NCBI GenBank assembly: GCA_001768235.1
Contig: MENK01000022.1
Location: 1-64,000 of the forward strand
Direction of reading: 5' to 3'
Length of the DNA stretch: 64,000 nucleotides
DNA from: Bacteroidetes bacterium GWB2_32_14
GTDB lineage: Bacteria > Bacteroidota > Bacteroidia > Bacteroidales > UBA12077
In this document: positions 35,134 to 44,171 of the stretch, in pieces
How the letters are laid out: each line of letters starts with the position of its first letter
How positions within the stretch are numbered: position 1 is the stretch's first letter
Position numbers and translations under genes: made by a program
Notes under the pieces: model-generated
The model's input: the letters and a program-made list of their open reading frames with translations, nothing else
Told to the model about the DNA's origin: nothing
Databases searched by the model: none

Positions 35134-35682
35134 TCAATCAAATTCAAACATATCATTATAGGGTTTACGAATCCGGATTCGTTTTTCTCTATCCTGTAAT
35201 TCTTTAGGAAAATCTTCACTATTTCCTTTATAACCAATAGCCATTATTGCAATAGGACTGTAATTTACAGGAATATTAAATTCATTTCTTGCAATTTCCC
35301 TGTTATATCCTCCCATTTGATGAACAAACAAGCCTGACCGGGTGGCCTGAACAAGCAGGTTTCCAACTGCAAGCCCTGCATCGTACATGGCAGAGTTATT
35401 TATTAATGAATTATGTGTATAGTTTTTTTTAGTAACGACTAAAACCAACACCGGGGCATATTTTGCCCAGTATTTATTCCCTTCAACCAGGCAGGTTAAA
35501 AGCTTCTCGTACTTTTCATCGTTTCCTTTTATTCCAATAATAAACCTCCAGGGTTGTTCATTAAATGCCGAAGGAGCCCATCGTGCAGCTTCAAAAAGCA
35601 AAGATAGTCTTTCGTTTTCTACTGGTTCTGATGAAAATAAAACTGTGCTATATCTATCCTTAATTAACTTTAAAATTTCCAT
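35134..35682 (-). CDS. Nitroreductase-family flavoprotein
   Basis: The 182-aa protein has the nitroreductase fold. The RYSTVLF start is the FMN-phosphate-binding Arg region, followed by EAARWAPSAFNEQPWRFIIG. The AIMAIGYKG strand near the end is also typical. It would use FMN and NAD(P)H to reduce nitro or quinone compounds. It is a single gene with no evident partner, and its substrate is unknown. Confidence 0.9.
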   Translation of the reverse strand: MEILKLIKDRYSTVLFSSEPVENERLSLLFEAARWAPSAFNEQPWRFIIGIKGNDEKYEKLLTCLVEGNKYWAKYAPVLVLVVTKKNYTHNSLINNSAMYDAGLAVGNLLVQATRSGLFVHQMGGYNREIARNEFNIPVNYSPIAIMAIGYKGNSEDFPKELQDREKRIRIRKPYNDMFEFD

Positions 35683-35791
35683 GCTTAATAAATTTTAATA
35701 AATAAATTAAATCGCTTAGTTCAAATTTAACCTTAATTGCAATTACATGTTATATAATATCCTATTAAAATAACAAATTCTTTGTTATTGG

Positions 35792-35823
35792 TTTGATTAT
35801 GAGAAAAGGATTTAGTAGCATTG
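35792..35823 (+). promoter_or_regulatory. Putative promoter of the ornithine aminotransferase gene
   Basis: TTTG (35792-35795), a 20-bp spacer, then TAGCATTG (35816-35823) fits the Bacteroidota pattern TTTG-N19-21-TAnnTTTG with one mismatch. It lies 52 bp before the start codon. Confidence 0.4.
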
Positions 35824-35874
35824 TAGCACAAATAAAAACAGAAATTAGTATTTAACATTTTAAAAATCAGTATC

Positions 35875-37095
35875 ATGACTAAAATGACTAGCCAGGATTA
35901 CATTAAAAGAGAAGACAAGTACGGAGCTCATAATTACCATCCGCTACCTGTTGTATTAGAAAAAGGAGAAGGAGCATACGTATGGGATGTTGAAGGAAAA
36001 AAATATTTCGATTTCCTTTCTGCATACTCGGCAGTAAACCAAGGACATTGCCACCCAAAGATTGTTAAAGCAATGACCGATCAGGCTCAAAAGTTAACAT
36101 TAACTTCCAGGGCATTTTACAATAATGTTTTAGGCGAATACGAAGAATATGTAACCAAATATTTTGGTTTCGATAAAGTATTACCAATGAATACCGGAGC
36201 TGAAGCAGACGAAACCGCTTTAAAACTTGCCCGTAAATGGGGTTATAAAATAAAAGGTATTCCACAAAATCAGGCAAAAATAATTGTTTGTAACGAAAAC
36301 TTCCACGGAAGAACAATTACAATCATCTCTATGTCAACCGACCCGGATGCATACAATGATTATGGCCCATTTACTCCGGGGTTTGTAAAGATTCCCTATA
36401 ACGATTTAGCTGCTTTGGAAAAAGAATTAAAAGATCCAAATGTTGCTGCATTCCTTGTTGAACCTATTCAAGGCGAGGCAGGAGTTTTTGTGCCTGCAGA
36501 AGGTTATTTGAAAAAAGCATCTGAATTATGTAAAAAATACAACGTCCTTTTTATTGCAGACGAAGTACAAACTGGTATTGCCCGTACAGGTAAATTATTG
36601 GCTTGCGATCACGAAGGAGTTAAACCAGATATCTTAATTTTAGGTAAAGCGATTTCAGGAGGTGTTATGCCGGTTTCTGCTGTTTTAGCAAATGATGAAA
36701 TCATGCTTACAATTAAACCAGGCGAGCATGGCTCAACCTTTGGTGGAAATCCAATAGCCGGGAAAGTTGCTATTGCTGCCCTGGAAGTAGTAAAAGATGA
36801 AAAACTTGCCGAAAATGCTGAACGATTAGGTAAAATCTTCAGGGAAGAATTCAGCAACATTAAATCTGAAATGATTGAATTGGTTCGTGGTAAAGGATTA
36901 TTAAATGCAGTTGTAATCAGGAATAAACCAGGAAAAACAGCCTGGGATGTTTGTGTTGCAATGGCTGAAAATGGTGTTTTAGCTAAACCAACTCATGGAA
37001 ATATTATCCGTTTTGCTCCACCGTTAGTAATTACAGAAGAACAATTGCGTGAAGCAATGAAACGTATTAAAGAAGTATTCAAAAAATTTGAATAA
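35875..37095 (+). CDS. rocD: Ornithine--oxo-acid aminotransferase
   Basis: The 406-aa class III PLP aminotransferase is full length. [15 protein letters not shown], the cofactor loop [31 protein letters not shown] with the pyridine-N Asp, and LGKAISGG with the Schiff-base Lys are all visible. Ornithine aminotransferase converts ornithine and 2-oxoglutarate to glutamate semialdehyde and glutamate, linking arginine to proline metabolism. It is monocistronic, with a promoter-like element upstream and a terminator downstream. Confidence 0.93.
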   Translation: MTKMTSQDYIKREDKYGAHNYHPLPVVLEKGEGAYVWDVEGKKYFDFLSAYSAVNQGHCHPKIVKAMTDQAQKLTLTSRAFYNNVLGEYEEYVTKYFGFDKVLPMNTGAEADETALKLARKWGYKIKGIPQNQAKIIVCNENFHGRTITIISMSTDPDAYNDYGPFTPGFVKIPYNDLAALEKELKDPNVAAFLVEPIQGEAGVFVPAEGYLKKASELCKKYNVLFIADEVQTGIARTGKLLACDHEGVKPDILILGKAISGGVMPVSAVLANDEIMLTIKPGEHGSTFGGNPIAGKVAIAALEVVKDEKLAENAERLGKIFREEFSNIKSEMIELVRGKGLLNAVVIRNKPGKTAWDVCVAMAENGVLAKPTHGNIIRFAPPLVITEEQLREAMKRIKEVFKKFE

Positions 37096-37120
37096 TAATC
37101 CCGATTAAACTATTAAATAA

Positions 37121-37156
37121 AAAAGCTGTCTCAAGATTACATTGAGCAGCTTTTTT
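37121..37156 (+). terminator. Terminator after rocD
   Basis: The stem AAGCTG-t-CTCAA pairs with TTGAGCAGCTT (37142-37152) with one bulged base, followed by T6. Confidence 0.75.
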
Positions 37157-37195
37157 GCATTTTATAAAAGTTTAATTTAATAACTATTAGAAATT

Positions 37196-39229
37196 ATGAA
37201 ACAATTACAAATTATCTTTTTTACATTATTGATTATGGGATTAATATCATCATGCCAGAAGGATGTTAAAGAAAAAATTACTCTCGATGTGAGTTTAATC
37301 GACACCACTTTCGATCCTGCAAATGACTTTTTCCGTTTTGCAAACAACGGGTGGATGAAAAAATATCCTTTACCTGCTGACGAAAGTTCATATGGAACTT
37401 TTAACCAGTTAAGAAAAGAAACCAGTATTAAAGTTCAAACCTTAATCGAAGAACTTGCTAAAGGAAGCTTCGAAAAAGGCACAATTGAACAAAAAATTGG
37501 TGATTTCTATGCACTGGGTATGGATTCAGCCAGAATTGAAGAACAAGGATTAAACCCATTAAAACCCGAGTTTGAACGAATTGAATCAATTTCAGGTATT
37601 GAAGATGTACAAAATCAAATCGCTCATTTTCATTTGTATGGAATCGGTTCAACATTCAGCTTTTTTGGTTCTGCTGATGTTAAAAACAGCGATATGAATA
37701 TAGCTCATATTGGCCAGGGCGGTTTGGGAATGTCGGACAGAGATTACTATGTTAATAGCGATGCACGCACAGAAGAATTAAGAAAGGCTTATGTATCGCA
37801 TGTAGAGAAAATGCTTATACTAAGCGGTATTTCTGAAGAACAGGCAAAAAAAGACGCTCAAACAATTATGAAAATCGAGACTCGTTTAGCATTCGCTTCA
37901 ATGACCAGGTTAGAAAGTCGTGATCCAAATGCAACGTATAACAAAAAGACTCAGGCAGAAGTTAAAGAGCTTTATCCAAACTTTAACTGGGATAAATACA
38001 TGGAAAACTTAGGACTTGAATATAGTGGCGACATCAATGTTCGTCAACCCCAGTTCTTTGCTGAAATCAATAAAATGTTTGTTGACATTCCTGTTGATGA
38101 ATGGAAGGTTTATTTTCATTGGAATTTATTTAATGGAGCAGCAAATTATTTAACAAATGCTATCCAGGAACAAAACTTTGACTTTTATGGGCGTACAATG
38201 AGTGGAAGCGAGAAAATGCAAGAACGTTGGAGAAGAGTTTTAGAAAGTACCAGCGGTGCTTTAGGTGATGCCATAGGACAGAAGTTCTCTGAAAAATATT
38301 TCCCTGCCGAAGCCAAAGAAAGAATGGTAACTCTGGTTCAAAATTTGAAAGATGCACTCGGACAAAGAATAGACAACCTGGAGTGGATGAGCGAAGAAAC
38401 TAAAATTAAAGCTAAAGATAAATTAGTTTCCATGAATGTAAAAATCGGGTATCCTGATAAATGGGTCGATTTTACAAATCTTGAGGTTGGCCGGGAAGCA
38501 TTTGTTTTGAATGTTTTAGCAGCAAATAAATTCTGGAGAGAAGATAATTTAAGCGAAATAGGAAAACCTGTTGATAAAACAAAATGGTTTTTCCCTGCAC
38601 ATATCGTAAACGCTTACTACGCTCCTACTTTAAACGAAATTTGTTTCCCTGCCGGAATATTACAACCCCCGTTTTTCTATCTCGATGGCGATGATGCAAT
38701 CAATTACGGTGCAATTGGTGCTGTAATTGGCCACGAAATGTCTCACGGATTTGATGAACATGGGAGGCTTTATGATAAAGAAGGAAACCTGACTAATTGG
38801 TGGACTGATGAAGATTCTAAACAATTTAATGAAAGAACACAGGTATTAGTTGATCAGTTTAATAATATTGTTGTAATCGATTCTTTACATGCTGACGGGA
38901 AGTTAACATTAGGTGAAAACATAGCCGATCTCGGGGCGCTCAATATCTCATTAACAGCCTTTAGAAATGCACAAAAAATGAATCCCCAGGCAGAATTAAT
39001 TGACGGATATACACCGGAACAACGCTTTTTCCTGAGTTGGGGACGTGTATGGGCAAATAACATTCGTGATAAGGAAAAAATAAGATACACGAAAGAAGAT
39101 GAGCATTCTATTCCTGAAAACCGTGTTAATGCGCCATTGGCAAACATGCCTGAATTCCACGCTGCTTTTGGTGTTGAACCAGGTGACGCGTTATATTTAC
39201 CCGAAGATAAAAGAGCATCTGTTTGGTAG
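37196..39229 (+). CDS. M13-family (neprilysin-like) zinc metallopeptidase, lipoprotein
   Basis: The 677-aa protein starts with a lipoprotein signal (LIMGLISSC, lipidated Cys20), so it is anchored in the cell envelope. The peptidase_M13 N domain spans about 45-420. The catalytic domain carries HEMSH (His513, Glu514, His517), with the third zinc ligand in ENIADLGAL (Glu574). The family C-terminus VNAPLANMPEFHAAFG is present. It would cleave short peptides in the periplasm or at the surface. All catalytic residues are intact. Confidence 0.94.
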   Translation: MKQLQIIFFTLLIMGLISSCQKDVKEKITLDVSLIDTTFDPANDFFRFANNGWMKKYPLPADESSYGTFNQLRKETSIKVQTLIEELAKGSFEKGTIEQKIGDFYALGMDSARIEEQGLNPLKPEFERIESISGIEDVQNQIAHFHLYGIGSTFSFFGSADVKNSDMNIAHIGQGGLGMSDRDYYVNSDARTEELRKAYVSHVEKMLILSGISEEQAKKDAQTIMKIETRLAFASMTRLESRDPNATYNKKTQAEVKELYPNFNWDKYMENLGLEYSGDINVRQPQFFAEINKMFVDIPVDEWKVYFHWNLFNGAANYLTNAIQEQNFDFYGRTMSGSEKMQERWRRVLESTSGALGDAIGQKFSEKYFPAEAKERMVTLVQNLKDALGQRIDNLEWMSEETKIKAKDKLVSMNVKIGYPDKWVDFTNLEVGREAFVLNVLAANKFWREDNLSEIGKPVDKTKWFFPAHIVNAYYAPTLNEICFPAGILQPPFFYLDGDDAINYGAIGAVIGHEMSHGFDEHGRLYDKEGNLTNWWTDEDSKQFNERTQVLVDQFNNIVVIDSLHADGKLTLGENIADLGALNISLTAFRNAQKMNPQAELIDGYTPEQRFFLSWGRVWANNIRDKEKIRYTKEDEHSIPENRVNAPLANMPEFHAAFGVEPGDALYLPEDKRASVW

Positions 39230-39256
39230 AATTTTATTAAAAAAATTCAAAAAAAT

Positions 39257-39291
39257 AAAGCCGTATTTTGAATACGGCTTTATTTTTTTCT
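39257..39291. terminator. Bidirectional terminator between convergent genes
   Basis: The 11-bp stem AAAGCCGTATT/AATACGGCTTT (39257-39267 with 39271-39281) has a T-rich tail on the plus strand and an A-rich one upstream. It serves the convergent genes ending at 39229 and 39302. Confidence 0.8.
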
Positions 39292-39301
39292 CTTGGTAAT
39301 G

Positions 39302-40276
39302 TTATTTAAATGGGCTTAAATTAAGCGGTTTATTTGATTTTCCTTCAGGATAGCTGAAACTGAAAACATTCATAACTTTTGAATTTTCATTTTCTGATTT
39401 ACTTGAACCAATATTAAATTTCATAACTTGTACACCACTCCCTGCGCCTCCATAATCTGCATTTTCAGGTAAAAAATATCCGTAATATGGATTTGTTCCA
39501 ACTGATGGGCTGATTAATTCGCCATTATAACGTGCTGTAACTATATAATTTGTATTTCCAGTGATATCACAATTTGAATAAAGATCAACTCGCACGATGT
39601 ATTCACCAGTTTCAACAACTGCATCGTCTCCGTATGTAATATTTTCGTTATTTACGTAATCCAGATAACATCCGGCATTTGAATCGATATCTAAATCACC
39701 GCCATTTGTTGAATATGAATATGAATAATAAATTTCTTCAGCATCGGGTTCAACTAAATGTAAATCTACATCATTAGCTTTATCCCATGAGCAACTTACC
39801 TGTAGTTTACCGGTTCCTGCCTCAACTCGTGAAATATAAATATACTCGTAACTACTTACTAAACCATTGTCATCAACTATAGCAACAGTTAAAGTAAAAT
39901 TATCTACTTCAAAATCCTGGCTCATAATTAAATAAATCAGGTAACTTTCAGAAACTGATTTTTTAGAATCAGGAGTTATTTTAAAATAACCTTTTTCATC
40001 TTCTATTCCTATTAAAATATTTTTAACAGAAGCTGAAGTGGTAATAGAAATAGGGTTACTTCCACCAGCCAATGCATAAATATTACCGTATAAATCATCA
40101 ATAACAGGGGCATCAACAGAAGTAGATGCTGAAGGTAAATTTGAATTCACAAATGTTGCACCTTCAATTTTAAAATACTCATCTTTTATTGTTGGTGTAT
40201 CTTCTTCTTTATCACATGATAAAATTACAATGGACATGCTTAGAAAAAGTAAAGCAATAATTCTTAAATTTTTCAT
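39302..40276 (-). CDS. Exported lipoprotein with YfaP/DUF2135-like domain
   Basis: The 324-aa protein has a lipoprotein signal (IVILSC, Cys21) and an N-terminal Ig-like region (about 30-150). A DUF2135/YfaP-like beta-sandwich follows (about 155-285): KLQVSCSWDKANDVDLHLVEP and ETGEYIVRVDLYSNC resemble that family. No catalytic residues are seen. It is probably a surface or periplasmic binding protein. The gene stands alone. Confidence 0.7.
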   Translation of the reverse strand: MKNLRIIALLFLSMSIVILSCDKEEDTPTIKDEYFKIEGATFVNSNLPSASTSVDAPVIDDLYGNIYALAGGSNPISITTSASVKNILIGIEDEKGYFKITPDSKKSVSESYLIYLIMSQDFEVDNFTLTVAIVDDNGLVSSYEYIYISRVEAGTGKLQVSCSWDKANDVDLHLVEPDAEEIYYSYSYSTNGGDLDIDSNAGCYLDYVNNENITYGDDAVVETGEYIVRVDLYSNCDITGNTNYIVTARYNGELISPSVGTNPYYGYFLPENADYGGAGSGVQVMKFNIGSSKSENENSKVMNVFSFSYPEGKSNKPLNLSPFK

Positions 40277-40407
40277 ACTTTTTAAATCAGTTTTGGTTAA
40301 TAAATAATTTTTAGTTAAAGATATTTTAATTTTCTTTTTCTTTTCAATTTTTATTCCATTTTTTATTCATATTAAAAGTTATTCTGTCAAAAAAATAATT
40401 TAAGTAA

Positions 40408-41601
40408 TTAAAATACCTGGTTGAAATATGTAAAAATATAAGTTTGATATTTTCCAAAAGTAAATTCCCAATGCATCTGAATTAAGTTTTTATTATCATC
40501 TATTTCAAATTCAATTTGTGCATCGAAATTATCTTTTCCTTTAAATAAGCCTGATTTAAGATTATTGTTTTCATCGTATTCAAAATTTATTGTACCAGTT
40601 AACCAGGAATCAAATTTAATCCAATCGGCGTTTAATAATATCCCATTTTTATCGTAATTGTACGTTTCACTGCCAAAAAACCCATTATTTCCAAAACATA
40701 ATCTCCTGACAAGTTTTCGTTCAATGTAATGATAGTAAAATATATCTTTTCGTCCATCAGAATAACTTCTGTGTGATACCATCAATAAACCTTCGTTATC
40801 ATACTCGTATGTTGTAATTGTATTTAATTCTTTAAATTCATAAACTTTTTTAACAAGTTTGGTACTGTCGTCATAACTGTAGTATGAAATACCTTCTTTT
40901 TCACCATTCCAGTTGTATTTTTCTTCTTTTATAAGTGATTGAGATGATTCTTTTAATAAAGGGCTTGAATAAGAGTATGATTTTGGTTTGATATTATCAC
41001 TTATTTCATATTCATAGGTAAATGTCTGGTTCCAGTTACCAAAATTCCAGTACTCGGTAATTAAATTACCTGTATTGTCATATGTATAATCTATAAATCC
41101 TGTTTCTTTTCCCTCTTTAAAAATTATTCCTTTAACAAGACGATTATTTTCGTATTTGTATTGAATAAAGCCATAAAAATAACCGTTAAACCCCCTGCAT
41201 TCTGCTTCAACTTTTCTTCCGTTTTCATATTTATACCAGGCTGTTCCCTTAACCTTATCGCTACGTTCAAAGTAATCTTCAATTAAATTACCTTCATTAT
41301 CATATTTATAAAAATTATTCGATGTCATACTGTCCGAAAATTCCTTGTATTTTCTGATTAGGTTTCCCTTTTTATCCAGAAAATGATAATTTATTGAATA
41401 CCTGCTTCCATCGAGTAATTCCCATTTAGCGTTATAATTCTTATTATCCTGGCTATAAAAAAATGTAGTTACACCTTTTTCTCCCAAAGAGTTTTCGTAA
41501 TGTAATTTTTTTAACCGGATTTCAGGATTTGATGAATACAACTGATTAGAAATCAGAAAGAATGAAAAAATTAATAAAATAAAACAAACTGACTTTTTCA
41601 T
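40408..41601 (-). CDS. Exported protein with YD-like tyrosine-rich repeats
   Basis: The 397-aa protein has a clear signal peptide (about 1-23). The rest is built of ~25-35-residue repeats of the form YxYDNxGNLIxEY (for example YKYDNEGNLIEDY, YTYDNTGNLITEYW, YEYDNEGLLMVS), like RHS/YD or MORN-type beta repeats. It has no toxin tip, no catalytic motif and no T9SS tail. It is probably a secreted or surface beta-structured protein of unknown role. Confidence 0.6.
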   Translation of the reverse strand: MKKSVCFILLIFSFFLISNQLYSSNPEIRLKKLHYENSLGEKGVTTFFYSQDNKNYNAKWELLDGSRYSINYHFLDKKGNLIRKYKEFSDSMTSNNFYKYDNEGNLIEDYFERSDKVKGTAWYKYENGRKVEAECRGFNGYFYGFIQYKYENNRLVKGIIFKEGKETGFIDYTYDNTGNLITEYWNFGNWNQTFTYEYEISDNIKPKSYSYSSPLLKESSQSLIKEEKYNWNGEKEGISYYSYDDSTKLVKKVYEFKELNTITTYEYDNEGLLMVSHRSYSDGRKDIFYYHYIERKLVRRLCFGNNGFFGSETYNYDKNGILLNADWIKFDSWLTGTINFEYDENNNLKSGLFKGKDNFDAQIEFEIDDNKNLIQMHWEFTFGKYQTYIFTYFNQVF

Positions 41602-41666
41602 ATTTTTTAATATTAAAGGGTTAACATTATTTAAAGATGAATAATTGGAGTTTTTCCCTATAAAAA

Positions 41667-41691
41667 AACCTGAATTAGTTTAATTCAGGTT
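41667..41691 (-). terminator. Terminator of the SnoaL-like gene
   Basis: The 11-bp stem AACCTGAATTA/TAATTCAGGTT with loop GTT is followed on the minus strand by seven T residues. It lies 20 bp beyond the stop of the minus-strand gene at 41712. Confidence 0.75.
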
Positions 41692-41711
41692 TCGAAATCA
41701 TGTATCGTTTC

Positions 41712-42071
41712 TTAACTTTTCCCTTCGTAAAATCGTTCTTTTATTATCTTATCATCTTTCCAGTATTGAACTGAAATTTCTTCATATTTCTTTCGTGAAC
41801 CATCTTTAAACTTAATATGAACCCAATATTCAACCATTGTAATTCCACGTTCTTCGTCGGATGTAATTGCAAGTAATTCAGCACCAAAAATTTCCTGAAT
41901 GTTATTTAGAAAATACTTTTCGTAATTTTTATTTTCTTCAATACCAATTCTTTTTTTACCATCAGCCTGAATAACAACCATATCTGTATGATAGAACTTA
42001 TCTAATGCATCAAGCATTTTTCCGTTTTCTATCATTCGGAATAACTCTTTAGCTTTATTAAAATAACTCAT
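41712..42071 (-). CDS. SnoaL-like (NTF2-fold) protein
   Basis: The 119-aa protein has the cone-shaped NTF2/SnoaL pattern: N-terminal helices (FNKAKELFRMIENGKMLDALDKFYHTDMVVIQ), then a curved sheet ending in EISVQYWKDDKIIKERFY. Such proteins are small-molecule binders, isomerases or hydrolases. Nothing fixes the substrate. It lies 36 bp downstream of the HD-domain gene on the same strand, so the two may be co-transcribed. Confidence 0.7.
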   Translation of the reverse strand: MSYFNKAKELFRMIENGKMLDALDKFYHTDMVVIQADGKKRIGIEENKNYEKYFLNNIQEIFGAELLAITSDEERGITMVEYWVHIKFKDGSRKKYEEISVQYWKDDKIIKERFYEGKS

Positions 42072-42107
42072 AGTCCATATTTTATTTAAACAATTAAAAG
42101 AATAAAA

Positions 42108-42650
42108 CTAAACAATTAATCTTGCTTTAAAAGGTTCAAATGTCATAAAATCGGCATGATGAACAATGTAAGCTTCAGTAGTACGTTTTACCATGTCACC
42201 TTCACCTGCATGTGTAGCAATAATATGACACACTTCAGCAGGTACACCACATTTTTCGGCTAACGAAACTCCTGAAAATGGGTGGCGTAAATATTTACCA
42301 TAACTTCCCTGAACAGATTTACCATCTTTCATTTCATATTCCAACAATTTGCCAACATCAGCAAGAATAGCTCCGGCAATAAGAACATCCATATTTACTG
42401 GTAAATCATTTTTAAAAAATTCGTTGCATTTATTTCCGGCATCGCGTGCAATATGAACAACTGCACGTTTATGATCCATAAATGAAACTTTTGTCTGAGC
42501 CAGTAATGTAAAAGGGATTGTTTTTAAATCCTGAGGTGTTAAAACACTTTGTTCAAGAGCTAACTCCCAAGTTTTTGCAGTTTTTTCACGGAGATCTTTA
42601 TCTTTTATCCATTCCAGTTCTGGCCATAAATCCAATACTTGTGCATTCAT
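42108..42650 (-). CDS. HD-domain family protein with altered HD dyad
   Basis: The 180-aa protein has the HD hydrolase layout: DHKRAVVHIARDAG, then AGAILADVGKLLEYE, RHPFSGVSLAEKCG, and IATHAGEG followed by IVHHADFM. In most relatives the second motif reads LHDVGK; here it is LADVGK, so the metal-binding His of the HD dyad is Ala. Other His ligands are intact. It precedes the SnoaL-like gene and follows the dehydrogenase gene by 76 bp, with a terminator between them. Catalytic activity is uncertain. Confidence 0.75.
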   Translation of the reverse strand: MNAQVLDLWPELEWIKDKDLREKTAKTWELALEQSVLTPQDLKTIPFTLLAQTKVSFMDHKRAVVHIARDAGNKCNEFFKNDLPVNMDVLIAGAILADVGKLLEYEMKDGKSVQGSYGKYLRHPFSGVSLAEKCGVPAEVCHIIATHAGEGDMVKRTTEAYIVHHADFMTFEPFKARLIV

Positions 42651-42684
42651 CTGTTTAATTTTTTATTTCCGATTAGTATAAAAA

Positions 42685-42712
42685 GAGGATGCCATCTGAT
42701 AGAGACATCCTC
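42685..42712 (-). terminator. Terminator of the isocitrate/isopropylmalate dehydrogenase-family gene
   Basis: The 7-bp stem GAGGATG (42685-42691) pairs with CATCCTC (42706-42712), with a T-run on the minus strand. It lies 15 bp past the stop. Confidence 0.65.
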
Positions 42713-42726
42713 AAAACAATCATGTA

Positions 42727-43926
42727 TTAAGCTAATTTAGCAATAATTGCATCAACCATTTGCTGAGTAGAAGCTGCGCCTTTAGTAATTACATCAGCTT
42801 TACCAGACATTTTCATCATATCATATGTACGAACTTTACCTTCAGCAACTACATCTGCAACAGCTTTTCTGATTTTAGCTGCAATAGCTTTTTCGTCAAT
42901 GTATTCAAGCATCATAACTGCTGCTTCAACCATTGCAATAGGATTTACTATAGATACATCATAATCGGCATATTTTGGTGCAGAACCATGTGTTGGTTCA
43001 AATACTCCGATTCCTGATTCCTGGTTGAATTGTGCACTGGCAGCAAAACCTAATCCACCAATTAAACCTGCAAAACCATCAGAAGCTATATCTCCAAACA
43101 TATTACCAGCAACTATTACCCCATAATCTTCAGGATTTTTAGTTAACCACATCATTTGAGCATCAATGTTGGTATTATGAAGTTTTATTTCAGGATATTC
43201 TGCTTTTTGCATTTGTTGAGCAAGTTTGTACATCATTCCGGATGTTTCGCGAATAACGTTTGGTTTTTCGCAAAGTGTAACTGACGGATAACCAAACTTC
43301 TTAGCATGTTCAAAAGCTGCTTTTAAAATACGGGTAGTATATTTTTTTGTGAAGATTCGGGTTGAAACCGATAATTCTTCTTTAGGACATGAACTAAAGT
43401 TTTTAACAAAAGCTTTGTTTGTCATCAGTGCATCGTAAACCTGTTGTGGAGGATTCGACCATTCAACGCCACCGTATAAACCTTCAGTATTTTGACGGAA
43501 AATAACTGCATCAACCATTGGTTCTTCAACTCCACCATCAGCACTACGTCTTATGAAATTCAATGGATTGCCTTTGTATGAACGGCAAGGACGCATGCAA
43601 ATATCTAAATCGAAATGCTGACGTAATCCAACTATAGGACTTGCATATACCAGATTTTTTTCCTTTAATTCAGGTGCTAATTCATTAAATGCTTCATCTT
43701 TGGGTTTAGAAGTAATAGCTCCAAAAAGTGCAATCTTGTGTTTTGCTATTAAATCAAGGGTACGTTGTGGAAGTGGATTTCCTTCTTTACACCAAAATTC
43801 CCAACCAATATCTGCATGAACATATTCTGCTTCAAATCCTGCAGCGTCTAATACTCTGATAGTTTCATCTAATACCGGTTTCCCGATTCCGTCTCCGGGC
43901 ATTAAAACGATTGTTCTTTTAGCCAT
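42727..43926 (-). CDS. Isocitrate/isopropylmalate dehydrogenase-family enzyme
   Basis: The 399-aa beta-decarboxylating dehydrogenase is full length. MPGDGIGKPVLDETI opens the fold. The substrate-binding FRQNTEGLYGG carries Tyr, GNMFGDIASDG carries the metal Asp residues, and EPTHGSAPKYADYDVSIVNP is the nucleotide-binding loop. Sequence does not settle isocitrate versus isopropylmalate or another 2-hydroxy acid. No leu genes are nearby, so isocitrate or a related substrate is more likely. Confidence 0.85.
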   Translation of the reverse strand: MAKRTIVLMPGDGIGKPVLDETIRVLDAAGFEAEYVHADIGWEFWCKEGNPLPQRTLDLIAKHKIALFGAITSKPKDEAFNELAPELKEKNLVYASPIVGLRQHFDLDICMRPCRSYKGNPLNFIRRSADGGVEEPMVDAVIFRQNTEGLYGGVEWSNPPQQVYDALMTNKAFVKNFSSCPKEELSVSTRIFTKKYTTRILKAAFEHAKKFGYPSVTLCEKPNVIRETSGMMYKLAQQMQKAEYPEIKLHNTNIDAQMMWLTKNPEDYGVIVAGNMFGDIASDGFAGLIGGLGFAASAQFNQESGIGVFEPTHGSAPKYADYDVSIVNPIAMVEAAVMMLEYIDEKAIAAKIRKAVADVVAEGKVRTYDMMKMSGKADVITKGAASTQQMVDAIIAKLA

Positions 43927-44106
43927 GATTATCTTTTTTAAGTTATTATTTGGTTTTATATTTTTGTAAAAATATTATAAATCTTGTTGATAAAAAAACG
44001 AAAACGAGCAACTTAAACTAGTTTTAAAACATTTATTTTCATTTTTTATGCTATACATAATTATAAAGTTGAATTATTAAATTTTAATTAAAAATATTGA
44101 ATTTTG

Positions 44107-44137
44107 TTTGGCTGTTATGTATTGTTTTGTATGTTTA
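44107..44137 (+). promoter_or_regulatory. Putative promoter of pepD
   Basis: TTTG (44107-44110), a 19-bp spacer and TATGTTTA (44130-44137) match TTTG-N19-TAnnTTTG with one mismatch. Predicted transcription would start near 44144, 28 bp before the ATG. Confidence 0.45.
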
Positions 44138-44171
44138 CAAAAAATAAAAAATCAATAAAATTATATCACAA

